A stretch of 37,211 bases of DNA, taken from positions 1 to 37,211 of the forward strand of contig JAISJI010000043.1 of NCBI GenBank assembly GCA_031261605.1. The letters run 5' to 3'. Below the pieces are notes generated by a model. That model saw nothing but the letters and a program-made list of their open reading frames with translations, ran no database searches and was not told where the DNA came from. The position numbers and the translations under genes are program-made. Positions 36,256-37,211 of this stretch are shown here, in pieces (the stretch's first letter is position 1; each line of letters opens with the position of its first letter). Origin of the DNA: Ignavibacteria bacterium. GTDB lineage: Bacteria; Bacteroidota; Ignavibacteria; Kapaibacteriales; UBA2268.

Positions 36256-37211
36256 ATGCCAGAAGATAATTTTACCAATACCCTATATACAAATGATAAT
36301 CTCTTCATACTGAATGGCTTGAATAGCAATTTAGTGGATTTGATATACTTAGACCCACCATTCAATACCAAACGACTATTTTCCGCACCGATAGGTAGCA
36401 AAGCAGCCGGTTCGAGTTTCAAAGATATGTGGACTTGGCAAGATGTAAATGAGGCATATCTGGAAAATTTGGTGGATACATTTCCGGCGGTTGAGGACTA
36501 TATTAAATCGGTCGGTCTGCTTCACAGCAAGGCGATGAAGGCATATCTTACATATATGGTGCAGCGAATTATTGAAATGCACCGCATATTGAAGGATACA
36601 GGAAGTTTGTGTCTGCATTGCGACCCGACAGCGAGCCATTATCTGAAATTGCTGTTAGATGAAATTTTCGGAAAAAATAATTTTAGAAATGAAATTTTAT
36701 GGTGTTACACTGGTCCCGGTTCTCCTGGAATGCGACAATTTAATAGAAAAAGTGACACTATTTTTTGGTATTCAAAAGGCGAAAAATGGACTTTTAACAA
36801 AGAGGATGTAAGAATGCCATATAAAGACGAGCACCAAACATTCAGAAAAGCATTTGATACAAAGGGTGGATGGTCTGATGAAGATATAGAAAATTTGCGA
36901 AAAAAGGGTAAAGTTCCAGAAAACTGGTGGACGGATATTGCTATCGTAGCACGCAGCAAAAACGAAAATACCGGCTACCCGACGCAAAAGCCACTGAAAT
37001 TATTGAAGCGAATTATTACAGCATTGTCTAATCCGGGCGATATAGTTTTAGACCCATTTTGTGGCTGTGCAACCGCTTGTGTTGCGGCTCAGCAGTTGGG
37101 AAGGAAGTGGATTGGTATTGATGTGGAAGAGAATGCGGTTCAAATTTTAGTAGAGCGATTGAGTGACGATGCTGGATTATTTAAGAATTTTGTTGCCACA
37201 AAATTGGTTCC
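36256..37211 (+). CDS. Beta-class site-specific DNA methyltransferase, partial (runs off window)
   Basis: I translated this frame by hand from the ATG at 36256; it stays open to the window end (318 codons). Catalytic motif IV LIYLDPPFNTKRLF (DPPF, target amino group) comes first and motif I DPFCGCATACVAAQQLG (SAM binding) near residue 268, so the order is beta class, making N6-methyladenine or N4-methylcytosine. Also visible are MHRILKDTGSLCLHCDPTAS, HYLKLLLDEIFGKNNFRNEI and GYPTQKPLKLLKRI. The region between (about 180-235, ending ENWWTDI) would hold the target-recognition part and looks variable. A cognate restriction enzyme, if any, would lie beyond the window, so orphan versus restriction-modification is unresolved. 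Confidence 0.9.
   Translation, partial: MPEDNFTNTLYTNDNLFILNGLNSNLVDLIYLDPPFNTKRLFSAPIGSKAAGSSFKDMWTWQDVNEAYLENLVDTFPAVEDYIKSVGLLHSKAMKAYLTYMVQRIIEMHRILKDTGSLCLHCDPTASHYLKLLLDEIFGKNNFRNEILWCYTGPGSPGMRQFNRKSDTIFWYSKGEKWTFNKEDVRMPYKDEHQTFRKAFDTKGGWSDEDIENLRKKGKVPENWWTDIAIVARSKNENTGYPTQKPLKLLKRIITALSNPGDIVLDPFCGCATACVAAQQLGRKWIGIDVEENAVQILVERLSDDAGLFKNFVATKLV

Overview
The window reads as a stretch of chromosome from an AT-rich, Gram-negative bacterium of the Bacteroidota/FCB group. Evidence: a PorX-type response regulator fused to a PglZ-like domain, two secreted proteins with type IX secretion (T9SS) C-terminal sorting domains, a FlgD-like C-terminal module on a third, many Sec-exported or lipoprotein surface proteins, a fused MaeB malic enzyme, and at least two Bacteroidota-style promoters (TTTTG, 19-20 nt, TAnnTTTG). 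A Kapabacteria/Ignavibacteria-like lineage is plausible, but I cannot prove it from this window. There are no rRNA, tRNA, CRISPR or insertion-sequence features that I can support.

Layout, left to right. 1-499 (-): the start of a radical SAM gene, entered by an uninterrupted TCTTG pentanucleotide array that runs off the window edge. 513-3868 (-): nuoM, a ThiF/MoeB-type E1-like enzyme and a PstS-like lipoprotein. 3968-8090 (-): two T9SS cargo genes; the second is split by a 4-bp shift at an ATGA repeat. 8212-10542 (+): maeB. 10611-12903 (-): a two-gene unit of an exported TPR/LRR/zinc-ribbon protein and an outer-membrane-barrel candidate. 13119-16529 (+): a large tail-fibre-like surface protein. 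16676-18324 (+): a sugar-nucleotidyltransferase and a lipoprotein. 18353-20442 (-): ribH and porX. 20587-23628 (+): a large secreted FG-GAP/FlgD-like protein. 23697-27473 (-): sdaA and lon. 27558-29534 (+): a TonB-dependent receptor containing a G8 tract. 29618-34033 (+): a tightly packed unit of a histidine-kinase-like protein lacking the phospho-acceptor His, a double-OmpA protein and a DUF1207-like outer-membrane protein. 34125-36156 (+): purM and a TPR lipoprotein. 36256-end (+): a partial beta-class DNA methyltransferase.

How it fits together. Housekeeping metabolism (nuoM, maeB, ribH, sdaA, purM), protein quality control (lon) and envelope genes are interleaved, with short intergenic gaps and hairpin terminators at several convergent junctions. 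PorX would control the T9SS that exports the sorting-domain proteins. The most interesting theme is that three surface or possibly surface-related genes each carry a simple-sequence tract with a unit not divisible by three: a pentanucleotide array in the radical SAM gene, an ATGA repeat in a T9SS cargo gene (currently out of frame) and G8 in a TonB receptor (currently in frame). Together these look like contingency (phase-variation) loci. The second theme is the operon at 29618-34033, which could be an undescribed envelope-sensing or peptidoglycan-anchored system.
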